Shown: in pieces, positions 24,993 to 34,295 of the stretch
How positions within the stretch are numbered: position 1 is the first letter of the stretch
Layout of the letters: each line of letters opens with the position of its first letter
Origin: Psychrobium sp. MM17-31
GTDB taxonomy: Bacteria > Pseudomonadota > Gammaproteobacteria > Enterobacterales > Psychrobiaceae
Length of the DNA: 64,000 nt
Assembly (NCBI RefSeq): GCF_022347785.1
Contig: NZ_JAKRGA010000001.1
Location: forward strand, 248,001-312,000
Direction of reading: 5' to 3'
The notes under the pieces: model-generated
Told to the model about the DNA's origin: nothing
Databases searched by the model: none
The model's input: the letters and a program-made list of their open reading frames with translations, nothing else
Position numbers and translations under genes: made by a program

Positions 24993-27845
24993 ATGAAACT
25001 TTCTCCGCTTTTTGCCGCGACTATGACGGCAATGCTAGCCCTATCAGGCTGTGAAAATACTCAAGCGCCAAATTCAAAAGCTTCAGCAACAGAAACCGTT
25101 GCTAAAGCTGCAGCCAACGAAATCGCTTACGAAAAATTTACCCTAGATAACGGCTTAGAAGTTATCTTCCACACCGACCACAGCGACCCAGTGGTTGCCG
25201 TTGCCCTCACCTCTCACGTTGGCTCAGCCCGTGAATTACCGGGGCGCACAGGTTTTGCGCATTTATTCGAGCATCTATTGTTCTTAGAATCAGAAAACCT
25301 TGGTAAAGGCGGCTTAGATAAACTAAGTGCCCGTATCGGTGGCTCAGGCGCTAACGGTTCAACCAGCCGTGATCGCACCAACTACTATCAAGCTGTGCCG
25401 AGTAACGCACTTGAGAAAATGATTTGGGCGGAAGCCGATAAGCTAGGTTTCTTCATCAACACAGTAACTGAGCAAGTGCTAGCGAAAGAAAAACAAGTCG
25501 TTAAAAACGAGAAGCGTCAGAGCGTCGACAACCGTCCATACGGTCACACTTACGCCGTTATCGATAAAACACTTTATCCTGAAGGTCACCCATACAGCTG
25601 GCAGGTAATCGGCTCATTAACCGATCTGCAAAACGCCACCTTGGATGACGTGAAAAACTTCTTTAAGCGCTGGTATGTGCCAAACAACGTAACACTGGTT
25701 GTATCTGGTGATTTCGATCCTAAACAAGCGAAAGAATGGGTTCACAAATACTTTGACGAAATCAAACGCGGCGAAGATGTCGTGCCAAACAAAAAACAAC
25801 CTGCGGTATTAACTGAATCTCGCAAGGTGATGTTTGAAGATAGCCTAGCGCAATTGCCAGCATTGACCATGGTATGGCCAACGGTGCCAATTTATCACCC
25901 TGATTCATACGCGCTATCTGTGCTGTCAGAGTTACTTGGCGATGGTAAATCAGCGCCATTAAACAAAGAGCTAGTTGATAAGCTAAAACTGACTTCATCA
26001 GTAGATGTCTACGGTTGGGAATCTGAGCTTGCAGGCCAATTCTTTATCTCAAGCCGCGGCTTTAAAGACGTGAAACTTGACGATATCGAAGGCGGCATTC
26101 AAGCGGCACTAGCGAACTTTGAAAAGAACGGTTTCGAGCAAGCAGACTTAGATCGCATTAAAGCCGGCCAAGAAACCGCATTCTACCAAAGCATTTCTAG
26201 CGTATTAGGCAAAGGCTTCCAGCTTGCTCAATACAACATCTTCGCCGACGATCCGGGTTACATTAACCAGCACGGCAAAAACATTCTTGCAGTAACCAAA
26301 GACGACGTATGGCGCGTGTATAACAAGTACATTAAAAACAAACCATTCGTAGCCACTAGCTTTGTACCAACAGGCGAAACTAAACTTGCACTCTCTGGCT
26401 CTAAACTAGTCACCGTTGAGCAAGAAAAAATCGTGATGGGTGCAGAAGAAAGCTTCGACGCATCACAACAAGCGACTTATAAAAGAACGCCATCGACCTT
26501 TGATCGCACCGTCGAACCACCATACGGTAAAGATCCTGTATTAGCAGTACCACAAGTGTGGAATGAAACCCTAGATAACGGTATTAAAGTCTCTGGCATC
26601 GTCAGCAACGAAACGCCATTGGTGCAAGTAAACATCGATATCGCTGGCGGTATGTTATTCGACGACATCAACAAAGTTGGCGTGGCGAACTTAGTAGGCG
26701 AACTACTTAATCGCGGTACACAAAGCCAAAGCATTAGCCAATTTGAAGATGCAATCAAAGCCCTAGGCGCATCAATCGACACCTACACCACCAGCGACAG
26801 TATTCGCATTTCAGCAAGCATGCTTGCCCGTAATTACGATGCGGTAATGGCGCTTATTAGCGATATGCTATTACACCCGCGTTGGGATGCCGAAGAATTC
26901 GCGCAAACTAAAGCGCGCCTTAAAAATCAGCTGATCCAGCAAAAAACTAGCCCACGCGCTATTGCTAACAGTCAGTTCAACCAATTGGTGTACGGCAAAG
27001 ACAATATTTTCGCCTACAACCAAGCGGGTAGCATTGAATCATTGGATAAAATTACCCTCGATGATTTAAAAGCCTATTACTTTGATAACATGCTGCCAAA
27101 CCTTGCCACCATGCAAATTGTGGGTGACATCAAAGAAGAGCAAGTGTTAGCGCCGCTAACGATGTTAAACGCCAAGTGGAAAGCGAAAGAGCGCACTTTG
27201 CCAACGATTAAGCAACCTACGCTCGCTGATAAACCGCAACTGTATTTCTACGACATACCGGGCGCAAAGCAATCACAACTGCGCATTGGTCATGCATCAT
27301 TGCTCGCTAGTGATAAGAACTTCTACAATGCACAAGTGATGAACTATCGCTTAGGCGGTGGTGGTTTTGCCTCTAAACTCACCCAAGAGCTACGTGAAAC
27401 CAAAGGCTACACCTACGGCATTCGCTCAAACTTCCTTGGCAACAACTACCAAGGTAACTTCATGATCAGCACAGGCGTGCGTTCAAACGTTACCCTAGAG
27501 TCATTAGAGCTAATTCGCGATATGACGAACAATTACGCCAAAGATTACTCAATGGGTGATTTAGATACAACGAAGAGTTTCTATCTCAAGAGTAACGCCC
27601 GCCGCTTTGAAACCCTTGACGCCAAACTCGGTATCTTGCGCAACATGGCGAAATACGACTTGCCAGCCAACTACGTACAGTTGCGCGCAAACAGCGTCGA
27701 AAAGCTAACTGAGCAACAAGTTAAAGGCCTAGCCATCGACTACATCAAACCACAAAGCATGATTTACGTGGTTGTTGGCGATGCTAAAACCCAGCTTAAG
27801 CGCTTAGACAAACTTGGTCTTGGTAAGCCAGTTTTATTGAATTAA
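24993..27845 (+). CDS. M16 family zinc metallopeptidase, lipoprotein
   Basis: A 950-residue insulinase-type peptidase anchored in the envelope (LALSGC, Cys at residue 20). The inverted zinc motif HLFEH is at residues 90-94 with the downstream Glu in EKQVVKNEKRQS about 75 residues later. Two M16 repeats follow, the second (from about residue 530, VWNETLDNGIKVSGI) lacking the zinc motif, as is usual for two-domain forms. It should degrade peptides within a closed chamber. Monocistronic, with a strong terminator just after its stop. Confidence 0.92.
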   Translation: MKLSPLFAATMTAMLALSGCENTQAPNSKASATETVAKAAANEIAYEKFTLDNGLEVIFHTDHSDPVVAVALTSHVGSARELPGRTGFAHLFEHLLFLESENLGKGGLDKLSARIGGSGANGSTSRDRTNYYQAVPSNALEKMIWAEADKLGFFINTVTEQVLAKEKQVVKNEKRQSVDNRPYGHTYAVIDKTLYPEGHPYSWQVIGSLTDLQNATLDDVKNFFKRWYVPNNVTLVVSGDFDPKQAKEWVHKYFDEIKRGEDVVPNKKQPAVLTESRKVMFEDSLAQLPALTMVWPTVPIYHPDSYALSVLSELLGDGKSAPLNKELVDKLKLTSSVDVYGWESELAGQFFISSRGFKDVKLDDIEGGIQAALANFEKNGFEQADLDRIKAGQETAFYQSISSVLGKGFQLAQYNIFADDPGYINQHGKNILAVTKDDVWRVYNKYIKNKPFVATSFVPTGETKLALSGSKLVTVEQEKIVMGAEESFDASQQATYKRTPSTFDRTVEPPYGKDPVLAVPQVWNETLDNGIKVSGIVSNETPLVQVNIDIAGGMLFDDINKVGVANLVGELLNRGTQSQSISQFEDAIKALGASIDTYTTSDSIRISASMLARNYDAVMALISDMLLHPRWDAEEFAQTKARLKNQLIQQKTSPRAIANSQFNQLVYGKDNIFAYNQAGSIESLDKITLDDLKAYYFDNMLPNLATMQIVGDIKEEQVLAPLTMLNAKWKAKERTLPTIKQPTLADKPQLYFYDIPGAKQSQLRIGHASLLASDKNFYNAQVMNYRLGGGGFASKLTQELRETKGYTYGIRSNFLGNNYQGNFMISTGVRSNVTLESLELIRDMTNNYAKDYSMGDLDTTKSFYLKSNARRFETLDAKLGILRNMAKYDLPANYVQLRANSVEKLTEQQVKGLAIDYIKPQSMIYVVVGDAKTQLKRLDKLGLGKPVLLN

Positions 27846-27876
27846 AGTAATTCAATAAACCAGTGCGAAAAACAGC

Positions 27877-27906
27877 AAAAGCCATTATCGTTGGATAATG
27901 GCTTTT
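27877..27906 (+). terminator. Terminator of the M16 peptidase gene
   Basis: Perfect 13-bp stem: AAAAGCCATTATC (27877-27889), loop GTTG, GATAATGGCTTTT (27894-27906). It works in either direction and begins 31 bases past the stop. Confidence 0.85.
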
Positions 27907-27924
27907 GTATTTGGGGAAATGCTA

Positions 27925-28452
27925 ATGTCTTTGCTTGGTAAAAAGCTGGACAATTGGGATGGTAAATCCACCGATGATTTACGCCACATCTACGCCTCAA
28001 TAGAAAGTGCTCATTTCGATTCTGCCAAACGACAAAATCCATCGCTGATTGACGCACTGATGCGCCATTTTCCACAACATCCAATCGCAGTCACTTGGTT
28101 GGTAAAACACGCCGTTGAAAATGACTATTCACTGTCGTTACTGCATAACGAAAAATTACTAGAACACTTATTAGAAAATCCAACTTGGCAATCAATGCTA
28201 CATATCCTTCAAATATCAGAACATCTAACAATTTCCAAAAGTCTAACCACTGCGCTGTACGCCAAACTGCGCCATAACTTAAGCCACGATAATAAATTCA
28301 TTCGCGCATGGAGTTATCACGCCCTAGCTGTGCTCACGAAACAATATTCAGAGTTTAAGCAGGAAGTTAATGAGCTACTGAGAATGGCACTCACGGATGA
28401 AGCGCCGTCTTTAAAGGCGAGAATTAGAGGTATTTTGAAAAATACCAAGTAA
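27925..28452 (+). CDS. Helical-repeat (HEAT-like) protein of unknown function
   Basis: A 175-residue all-helical cytosolic protein. I take the ATG at 27925 because TTGGGGA lies 7 bases upstream; an earlier ATG at 27898 falls inside the terminator hairpin. Successive helical pairs, ending with NKFIRAWSYHALAVLTKQYSEF and APSLKARIRGILKN, have the look of HEAT repeats. No known partner. Probably transcribed from its own promoter or by read-through from the peptidase gene. Confidence 0.68.
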   Translation: MSLLGKKLDNWDGKSTDDLRHIYASIESAHFDSAKRQNPSLIDALMRHFPQHPIAVTWLVKHAVENDYSLSLLHNEKLLEHLLENPTWQSMLHILQISEHLTISKSLTTALYAKLRHNLSHDNKFIRAWSYHALAVLTKQYSEFKQEVNELLRMALTDEAPSLKARIRGILKNTK

Positions 28453-28512
28453 ATACTAGCGTAATATGCCAAATCAAAGAGCAATCATTTCCTAGCTTTG
28501 GCAGCTTCTAAA

Positions 28513-28797
28513 TTACTCTGTGTTTGAATCTTTGAGTTCAAACTCAATGCCGCCAATGTATTGAAAAGCAAAATTGTAGATAACACAGAATATCACGCTA
28601 AAAAGATAACCCACAACAAGATAAATCAACGGTATGGCCAGAAACATTGAAAAAACCTTACTGTTCGGTAAGACATGTGAAACAGAATAATCCATTGTTA
28701 TACCTAACAGTAGTAATGGCATTGAGCAAGCTGCCATTAAAATGCCAATCACCTTGCCATTTTGATGTGGAGATAATCGTTTGATTTGTTTTTTCAT
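28513..28797 (-). CDS. Small two-helix membrane protein of unknown function
   Basis: A 94-residue protein: basic N-terminus, helix at about residues 16-36 (IGILMAACSMPLLLLGITMDY), a second longer hydrophobic stretch at about residues 47-78, and an acidic C-terminus (EFELKDSNTE). No family recognised. ATG with AGGAAG upstream. Flanking gene on the left is convergent. Confidence 0.62.
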   Translation of the reverse strand: MKKQIKRLSPHQNGKVIGILMAACSMPLLLLGITMDYSVSHVLPNSKVFSMFLAIPLIYLVVGYLFSVIFCVIYNFAFQYIGGIEFELKDSNTE

Positions 28798-28924
28798 AGG
28801 ACTTCCTTGTGAAGAATTTAAATATATCTAAGTGAGCTTAGCTGTTAAATTTTCAATTGTTGATAATAAGTTATGCGATTACAAAACCATCAATGTAATA
28901 ACATCACTGTCTTGATTGAAGGTC

Positions 28925-29389
28925 TTATAAGAGAATCACCATCATACACGCCAAGAAATTATGAAGTGCGTGAATACTTGCAGTAACGCTAAAAGCAGCC
29001 TGAGTAGAATATTTCTCCCACCTCAAATAAACAGTTGAAAATATTATAAAACTAGTAAAAATAAAAAGTCCCCAGGTTGGTATTAAAAGAGAGTGTAAGC
29101 ACGACCAGATCACGGCGCTACAGATTATTACGCCCCAAAAACGAACTGTAAAACATTTGATTAACTTGATGATTGGACGCATTAATAATGTTTCAATGAC
29201 TGGGGCTATTATGACGTAACCCAAAAAGTCGACGAACGACAAAGGGCTGCCATCGATATCAGAGTCAAGATTTAAACTAAAATCAAAAATATTGTTAATG
29301 GCAAACCCGAATACAATGCTGATAAAAAAACATAAAAATCCAGCCTTGAGTATATAAATCAGTTTGTTTTCATTAGTGATGGTTAACAA
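28925..29389 (-). CDS. CPBP-like (CAAX protease-related) membrane protein
   Basis: A 154-residue protein with about four membrane helices. It has the three motif positions of the CPBP/ABI intramembrane metalloprotease family: VIETLLMR (usual EExxxR, here Glu-Thr), SCLHSLL (the second-motif His) and ASIHALHNF (final His and Asn). The missing second Glu in motif 1 and the short length make activity uncertain. In bacteria such proteins serve in bacteriocin immunity or protein processing. Neighbours are small unknowns, so no role can be read from context. Confidence 0.6.
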   Translation of the reverse strand: MLTITNENKLIYILKAGFLCFFISIVFGFAINNIFDFSLNLDSDIDGSPLSFVDFLGYVIIAPVIETLLMRPIIKLIKCFTVRFWGVIICSAVIWSCLHSLLIPTWGLFIFTSFIIFSTVYLRWEKYSTQAAFSVTASIHALHNFLACMMVILL

Positions 29390-29442
29390 GACTTAAAAAT
29401 CCTTTTCGTTTACTAAAAGTGTGTTAATCCACGCAATAGCTA

Positions 29443-30069
29443 CTAAACAATACTTAATCGCTTTGGCTCAATTTTAAATGAGCCATAACAGTCAAAGAGT
29501 TTATTTGCCAATTCATCCGAACCTTGGACCTTTGCGAACTCAAGCTCTTGCACGGTAATGCCTGTAATTTGTAATAAATCTACTCTTCCAGACGTAAGTT
29601 GGAATGAAGAGGGAAACAGCTTGGGTTCAACGACCAAAAGGCTTGCAATATTTTGCGCTACAGACTGGGGGATGCGATCCCCATAATCAATTAACGGTTT
29701 ATCACCATAATGACCAACGGAAACTAGAATATTGAAGGCGAGAAGACTTCTCATAATCGGTATTGCCCAGTCATATTCGATGTCAGTTTCTAAAATAAAC
29801 TCCATGCCGAATCCCGAGAACTCATCTGGTTCAACGTGTTCCCAAGGGTTCGACATACCGGAGGTTACATATACCCATGTATCTCTCGTCGCTATTGGCG
29901 GGCACTTAAAAACGCCAAAGTGCAGCCAACGAGGATCTATTTCTTCAACGTTAAATTGATTACTAAATATTGTATTATCGAGCGGATAAATACCTTCTCC
30001 CGTGCCACCAAAGAGCGCTGGATAGATTTGCACCTCACGTTGCTCCCAAGCATCTTCAAGTAAGCTCAT
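29443..30069 (-). CDS. Suppressor-of-fused (SUFU) domain protein
   Basis: A 208-residue cytosolic protein matching the bacterial SUFU-like domain: IYPALFGGTGEGIYPL near residue 16, then a strand-rich core with WVYVTSGMSNPWE (the typical vTxGmS block), GFGMEFILETD and LLAFNILVSVGHYGD. In bacteria this domain occurs as stand-alone proteins and as immunity proteins of polymorphic toxin systems. No toxin gene is visible next to it here, so an immunity role is only a possibility. It lies about 40 bases upstream of the 3' part of the window's lipopolysaccharide pair (hldE) on the same strand. Confidence 0.83.
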   Translation of the reverse strand: MSLLEDAWEQREVQIYPALFGGTGEGIYPLDNTIFSNQFNVEEIDPRWLHFGVFKCPPIATRDTWVYVTSGMSNPWEHVEPDEFSGFGMEFILETDIEYDWAIPIMRSLLAFNILVSVGHYGDKPLIDYGDRIPQSVAQNIASLLVVEPKLFPSSFQLTSGRVDLLQITGITVQELEFAKVQGSDELANKLFDCYGSFKIEPKRLSIV

Positions 30070-30109
30070 ATAATTCCTTATATATGAATCAACGCATTAA
30101 CTATAATTA

Positions 30110-31537
30110 CTAATTCCCGCGAATCGCATCGATAATTTTGGTGGTCGAACAACCGTCTTCAAAGTTAAGCACTTTTACTTCACCGCCGTTGGCGATAACT
30201 TCTTCGCCGCCAGCGATTTCGTGAACTTGATAATCACCGCCTTTTACAAGCATATCTGGCAAGATCTCGCTGATAAGTTCACGTGGCGTGTCTTCGCCAA
30301 AACTTACTACCCAATCGACAGCGCCAAGACCTGCTAGAACAGCCATGCGACGATCTACTGGATTTACAGGGCGCGCTTCGCCTTTGAGGCGGCGTACTGA
30401 ATCGTCATCGTTAACGGCAACGATTAGGCGGTCGCCTAAATTACCTGCGTGACCAAGATATGAGACATGACCTGCGTGGAGGATATCGAAACAACCGTTG
30501 GTGAGAACCACTTTTTCACCGCGTGCTTGCGCTGCGCGTACCGCAATTTTTAGTTGCTCAGGTGAAATAACACCAAAGCCAGCTTCTGGATGAGATTTTG
30601 CAAGCTCATTGGCTAGTTCAATTGTACTAACAGTTGAAGTACCTAACTTACCAACAACCACGCCAGCACCGATGTTGGCTAGCGCACAAGCTGATTCTAA
30701 ATCACTGCCTGCAGCCACTGCAGTTGCTAACACAGAAATTACCGTATCGCCCGCGCCAGTTACATCGTAAACTTCACGCGCCATCGCAGGGAAATGCAGC
30801 TCTTGCTGGTCGCGACGTAGCAATGTCATGCCATGCTCTGAACGTGTAACGAGTAGCGCAGTTAAATCTAGCTCAGTCATTAACTGCTGGCCTTTAGCGA
30901 CGATTTCTTCTTCGTCTTTACAAGCGCCAACCACTTGCTCGAACTCGCTCATGTTCGGTGTTAATAAAGTCGCGCCGCGATATTTTGAGAAGTCGCTGCC
31001 TTTAGGATCGATAAATACTGGTTTGTTTTGCGCGCGGCACAGCGCAATCATCTCACTGACATCGCTTAACGTGCCTTTGGCATAGTCCGATAAAATAACG
31101 ACTGACGATGATTCAATGCCCTTGCGTAATTTATCGAGTAGCGGAGCCGTTGGTAATTGCGCCGCATTCTCTTCGAAATCCAAACGAATAAGCTGCTGAT
31201 TACGGCTGATCACACGTAATTTAGTGATAGTTGGAATTTGCGACTGCTGATAAAAATCGGTGTCGATAGATAAACCTTCCAGCTTGTCCGTCAAGATGCG
31301 CCCTGCTTCGTCATCACCTGTGATACCAATGATATTACAAGCACTGCCTAGCGCTGCGATGTTTAGCGCCACGTTCGCCGCGCCGCCGGGTCTATCTTCA
31401 ATTTGCTCTACCTTAACAACGGGTACTGGGGCTTCAGGAGAAATACGTCCTGTTGGACCGTGCCAGTATCTGTCTAACATCAAATCGCCGAGAACTAATA
31501 CCTTGGCCTGCTGAAAATTTGGTAAAGCAATTGTCAT
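30110..31537 (-). CDS. hldE: Bifunctional heptose-7-phosphate kinase / heptose-1-phosphate adenylyltransferase
   Basis: A 475-residue cytosolic enzyme for making ADP-heptose for the lipopolysaccharide inner core. The N-terminal ribokinase-like domain (about residues 1-318) has [22 protein letters not shown] and the catalytic GAGDTVIS. The C-terminal nucleotidyltransferase domain (about residues 343-475) has [16 protein letters not shown] with the HxGH motif. Length equals the E. coli protein. Divergent from lpxL, so two lipopolysaccharide genes share the 120-base promoter region. Confidence 0.96.
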   Translation of the reverse strand: MTIALPNFQQAKVLVLGDLMLDRYWHGPTGRISPEAPVPVVKVEQIEDRPGGAANVALNIAALGSACNIIGITGDDEAGRILTDKLEGLSIDTDFYQQSQIPTITKLRVISRNQQLIRLDFEENAAQLPTAPLLDKLRKGIESSSVVILSDYAKGTLSDVSEMIALCRAQNKPVFIDPKGSDFSKYRGATLLTPNMSEFEQVVGACKDEEEIVAKGQQLMTELDLTALLVTRSEHGMTLLRRDQQELHFPAMAREVYDVTGAGDTVISVLATAVAAGSDLESACALANIGAGVVVGKLGTSTVSTIELANELAKSHPEAGFGVISPEQLKIAVRAAQARGEKVVLTNGCFDILHAGHVSYLGHAGNLGDRLIVAVNDDDSVRRLKGEARPVNPVDRRMAVLAGLGAVDWVVSFGEDTPRELISEILPDMLVKGGDYQVHEIAGGEEVIANGGEVKVLNFEDGCSTTKIIDAIRGN

Positions 31538-31657
31538 TATTTTTATCCATAGTCAAAGATGCGAGTGATTGTACCACGCAAATATCGAGTTTGTTGAGAC
31601 ATAAGCCTTGGAAATCAGATACAATATGCGTCCGTTTTTATTTTTAAGGACAATGTT

Positions 31658-32596
31658 TTGAGTGATAACGTCATCAATCAATCGCAATTCAAACTGAGTT
31701 TTCTTCATCCGCGCTACTGGTTGTTGTGGTTTGGTGTTGGTTTATTGTGGTTAACCGTAACTTTATTGCCATATCGCGTGCTCGTTAAGTTGGGCGGTGG
31801 TATTGGTTTGCTGCTTATGCGTTTATTGAAAAAGCGTGAAAAAACTGCGGTGCGTAACTTAGAACTTTGTTTTCCTGAAATGACTCAAGCCGAGCGCGAC
31901 AAGATTTTGCGCGGTCATGCGAAATCGGTCGGCATCGCCTTAATGGAAACTGGTATGGCGTGGTGGTGGCCAACTTGGCGTATCCAAAAGCTAGTGACGA
32001 TTTCAGGTTTAGAGCACTTAGAACAAGCTAAGAAAGACGGTAAAGGTGTGTTGTTGTTCGCACTCCACAGTTTCTGTTTAGAAATCGGCGGCAGATTGTT
32101 TAGCACTCAAGCTAAATTAACTGGTGTTTACCGCCCTCACAACAATCCCGTGATGGAACATTTACAAGTGTGTGGTCGCAATCGCTCAGCGCGTTTAATT
32201 ACCAAGCGTAACATCCGTGCGATGATTTCTGCGCTCGCCGATGGTGAAGCGGTTTGGTACACGTCAGATCAAGACTTTGGCCGCAGTAAAGCGGTATTCG
32301 TGCCATTTTTCGCCGTGCCAGACGCCGCAACTGTTGTTGGTGCCAGCATCTTAACCAAGGGCGCGCCGTCAGTCGTTTTACCTTATGTAATCACCCGTAA
32401 TGACGATGGCAGTGGTTATCACATCGAACTCAGCGCACCGCTGGAAAACTTCCCAAGCGGCAACGACGAGCAAGATGCCATTTACTCTAACTCAATTGTT
32501 GAGAAAGGCATTATGAAAGCGCCAGAGCAATACATGTGGTTGCACCGCCGCTTTAAAACTCGCCCGAATCCTGATGACCCATCGCTGTATAAGTAA
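31658..32596 (+). CDS. lpxL: Lipid A lauroyl acyltransferase LpxL (HtrB)
   Basis: A 312-residue inner-membrane enzyme adding a secondary acyl chain to Kdo2-lipid IVA. Typical blocks: FLHPRYWLLWFGVGLLWL (N-terminal membrane anchor), NLELCFPEM, LMETGMAWWWP, the catalytic HSFCLE (HX4E), VYRPHNNP, and the C-terminal APEQYMWLHRRFKTRP. These resemble E. coli LpxL more than LpxM. The start is TTG with AAGGA 7 bases upstream. Terminated by a bidirectional hairpin. Which acyl chain is used cannot be read from sequence. Confidence 0.92.
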   Translation: MSDNVINQSQFKLSFLHPRYWLLWFGVGLLWLTVTLLPYRVLVKLGGGIGLLLMRLLKKREKTAVRNLELCFPEMTQAERDKILRGHAKSVGIALMETGMAWWWPTWRIQKLVTISGLEHLEQAKKDGKGVLLFALHSFCLEIGGRLFSTQAKLTGVYRPHNNPVMEHLQVCGRNRSARLITKRNIRAMISALADGEAVWYTSDQDFGRSKAVFVPFFAVPDAATVVGASILTKGAPSVVLPYVITRNDDGSGYHIELSAPLENFPSGNDEQDAIYSNSIVEKGIMKAPEQYMWLHRRFKTRPNPDDPSLYK

Positions 32597-32612
32597 TATA
32601 TTTCAGGCACAA

Positions 32613-32647
32613 AAAAAGCGTTAATGATTAAATTATTAACGCTTTTT
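32613..32647 (+). terminator. Bidirectional terminator of lpxL and nfeD
   Basis: Perfect 13-bp stem AAAAAGCGTTAAT (32613-32625), 9-base loop, ATTAACGCTTTTT (32635-32647). It lies between the convergent lpxL and NfeD genes and has U-runs in both directions. Confidence 0.88.
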
Positions 32648-32677
32648 ACTGTCTTCTTGTTTTAGGGCGAATTAAAA

Positions 32678-33133
32678 CTAACTACATTGTTTTACCCGCA
32701 GCTTGCCAACGCTAACATCGGTAATTTCTACTTCTAACCCCAACATGATTTTTTCATCGCTACTCACCGACCATTCGATGCCGCTGTAACGACATTTAAT
32801 TGGATGACCGGGACTCAAATCTTCAGGTAATAAAAAGCGATCGCCAATCATATCGTTGGTTACTTGAGTGGTAGTGACATTGTCTTGCATCATCTTCAGC
32901 GGCTTCCAACTTATCGCTGCGGTAATTGCCGATAACACGCCAACTGACAGCAAAGCATCAACCAAATCGTGTTCGATAATGCCAAGACCAACGATGATGC
33001 CAGTTAGTACACTAGCAACACCGACGAAGAATAGGATAAAGGTTGCAAAACCCAGCATTAGGATTTCTATGGCCAATAACACCAAGCCAATAATCACTAA
33101 TGATTGCGCTAAATTGTCCGTAATTACATCCAT
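32678..33133 (-). CDS. nfeD: NfeD family membrane protein
   Basis: A 151-residue short-form NfeD: three membrane helices (about residues 12-32, 34-54 and 60-75) and a C-terminal OB-fold-like domain (about residues 90-150, with GDRFLLPEDLSPGHPIKCRYSG). NfeD proteins are always paired with an SPFH protein and help organise membrane microdomains. It lies 13 bases downstream of the SPFH gene, matching this pairing. The final strand VGKLRVKQCS is normal. Confidence 0.88.
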   Translation of the reverse strand: MDVITDNLAQSLVIIGLVLLAIEILMLGFATFILFFVGVASVLTGIIVGLGIIEHDLVDALLSVGVLSAITAAISWKPLKMMQDNVTTTQVTNDMIGDRFLLPEDLSPGHPIKCRYSGIEWSVSSDEKIMLGLEVEITDVSVGKLRVKQCS

Positions 33134-33146
33134 GATTACCCCCTAT

Positions 33147-34085
33147 TTATTGGCGAGAGTTTAGCGACTGGATAATAGTTGTTGCTTGCGCCACCATCGA
33201 CGCCGCATCAGTGCCGCTGTCTGGTAATAGTACCACGGAAGACTCTTTAGCGATATTTGCCTTTGCTTCAATTGCTTGGGTTGCAAGATCAAGTTCTACT
33301 GCTTTTTGACCATCGCCAGTATTAGCCGCCGCACCAACTTCGATTAATGCTTGCGCCTTAGCTTGCGCTACCGCGAGGATTGCCGCTGCTTCACCTTGCG
33401 CTTTTAATACTTGTTCTTCTTTTTCCGCTTGCGCTTTTAATACGACCGATTGCTTGTGACCTTCTGCCACATTGATAGCCGATTGGCGATCACCTTCTGA
33501 TTCTAGAATTTGCGCACGTTTAACACGCTCAGCTTTCATTTGCGCTTCCATCGCTTCCATAACGGTATTTGGTGGCACGATATCTTTGATCTCGTAACGC
33601 AGTACCTGAATCCCCCAAGGAGAAGATGCGTCGTTAATAGATTGAACAATAGCGGCGTTTAACTGGTCGCGCTCTTCAAAGGTTTTATCTAACTCCATTT
33701 TACCCAACTCACTACGCATAGTTGTTTGCGCCAGTTGAGTTACTGCAAATACGTAATCATCAACGCCGTAAGTCGCTTTATAAGGATCTAATACGCGGAA
33801 ATACAACACGCCATCAACGTGCAATGAAATATTATCGCGAGTAATAGCGCTTTGGCTTGGCACGTCAACCGCTTGCTCTTTTAACGAACGATCGGCACCG
33901 ATGCGATCAATAAAAGGAACGATAAAGTTAAGGCCCGCTTCGCAGGTTGTGCGATATTTTCCAAAACGTTCAATCATAAAGGCGCGGTTTTGCGGCACAA
34001 AAATGATTGATGATTTGAGGATGATTACGACTAAAACGAGTACGAAAAATTGTACGGTTAAGATGTATTCTAAGATGATATCCAT
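33147..34085 (-). CDS. SPFH/Band 7 (stomatin-like) membrane protein, QmcA type
   Basis: A 312-residue protein. N-terminal membrane helix (about residues 5-25), then the SPFH domain (FVPQNRAFMIERFGKYRTTCEAGLNF onward) with the stomatin signature RYEIKDIVPP (near residue 155), then a long Ala/Glu/Gln coiled coil ending in SMVAQATTII. Such proteins form ring-like cages in the inner membrane and influence FtsH or quality control in other bacteria. Start at ATG 34085, because AGGGAA precedes it; a GTG or ATG further up lacks a ribosome site. Operon with nfeD. Confidence 0.9.
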   Translation of the reverse strand: MDIILEYILTVQFFVLVLVVIILKSSIIFVPQNRAFMIERFGKYRTTCEAGLNFIVPFIDRIGADRSLKEQAVDVPSQSAITRDNISLHVDGVLYFRVLDPYKATYGVDDYVFAVTQLAQTTMRSELGKMELDKTFEERDQLNAAIVQSINDASSPWGIQVLRYEIKDIVPPNTVMEAMEAQMKAERVKRAQILESEGDRQSAINVAEGHKQSVVLKAQAEKEEQVLKAQGEAAAILAVAQAKAQALIEVGAAANTGDGQKAVELDLATQAIEAKANIAKESSVVLLPDSGTDAASMVAQATTIIQSLNSRQ

Positions 34086-34245
34086 TGTGATTCCCTGTGA
34101 GTTCCATGTCATCGATTAACAACATTAATGATTAAAGATAGTCGATAACAATTCGTTTACAACTCATCCTATCATACTTTAGTTTAAGATCCTGTAAGTT
34201 ATTGTAAGAAATCAATATAGGTCGGCATTAGTAGGGAAATACAAA

Positions 34246-34274
34246 CAAAAAAGCCACGTCAAATAACGTGGCTT
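34246..34274 (-). terminator. Terminator of purC
   Basis: AAGCCACGT (34251-34259), 6-base loop, ACGTGGCTT (34266-34274). The A-run ahead of 34251 gives U on the minus strand. It begins 21 bases past the purC stop. Confidence 0.85.
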
Positions 34275-34295
34275 AGGATCAGAATATTAGTAGAT

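Noticed and set aside
29443-30069. SUFU protein as part of a toxin-immunity pair
   Set aside because: No toxin, Rhs or CDI gene within the window; left as an open possibility in the findings rather than a feature claim.
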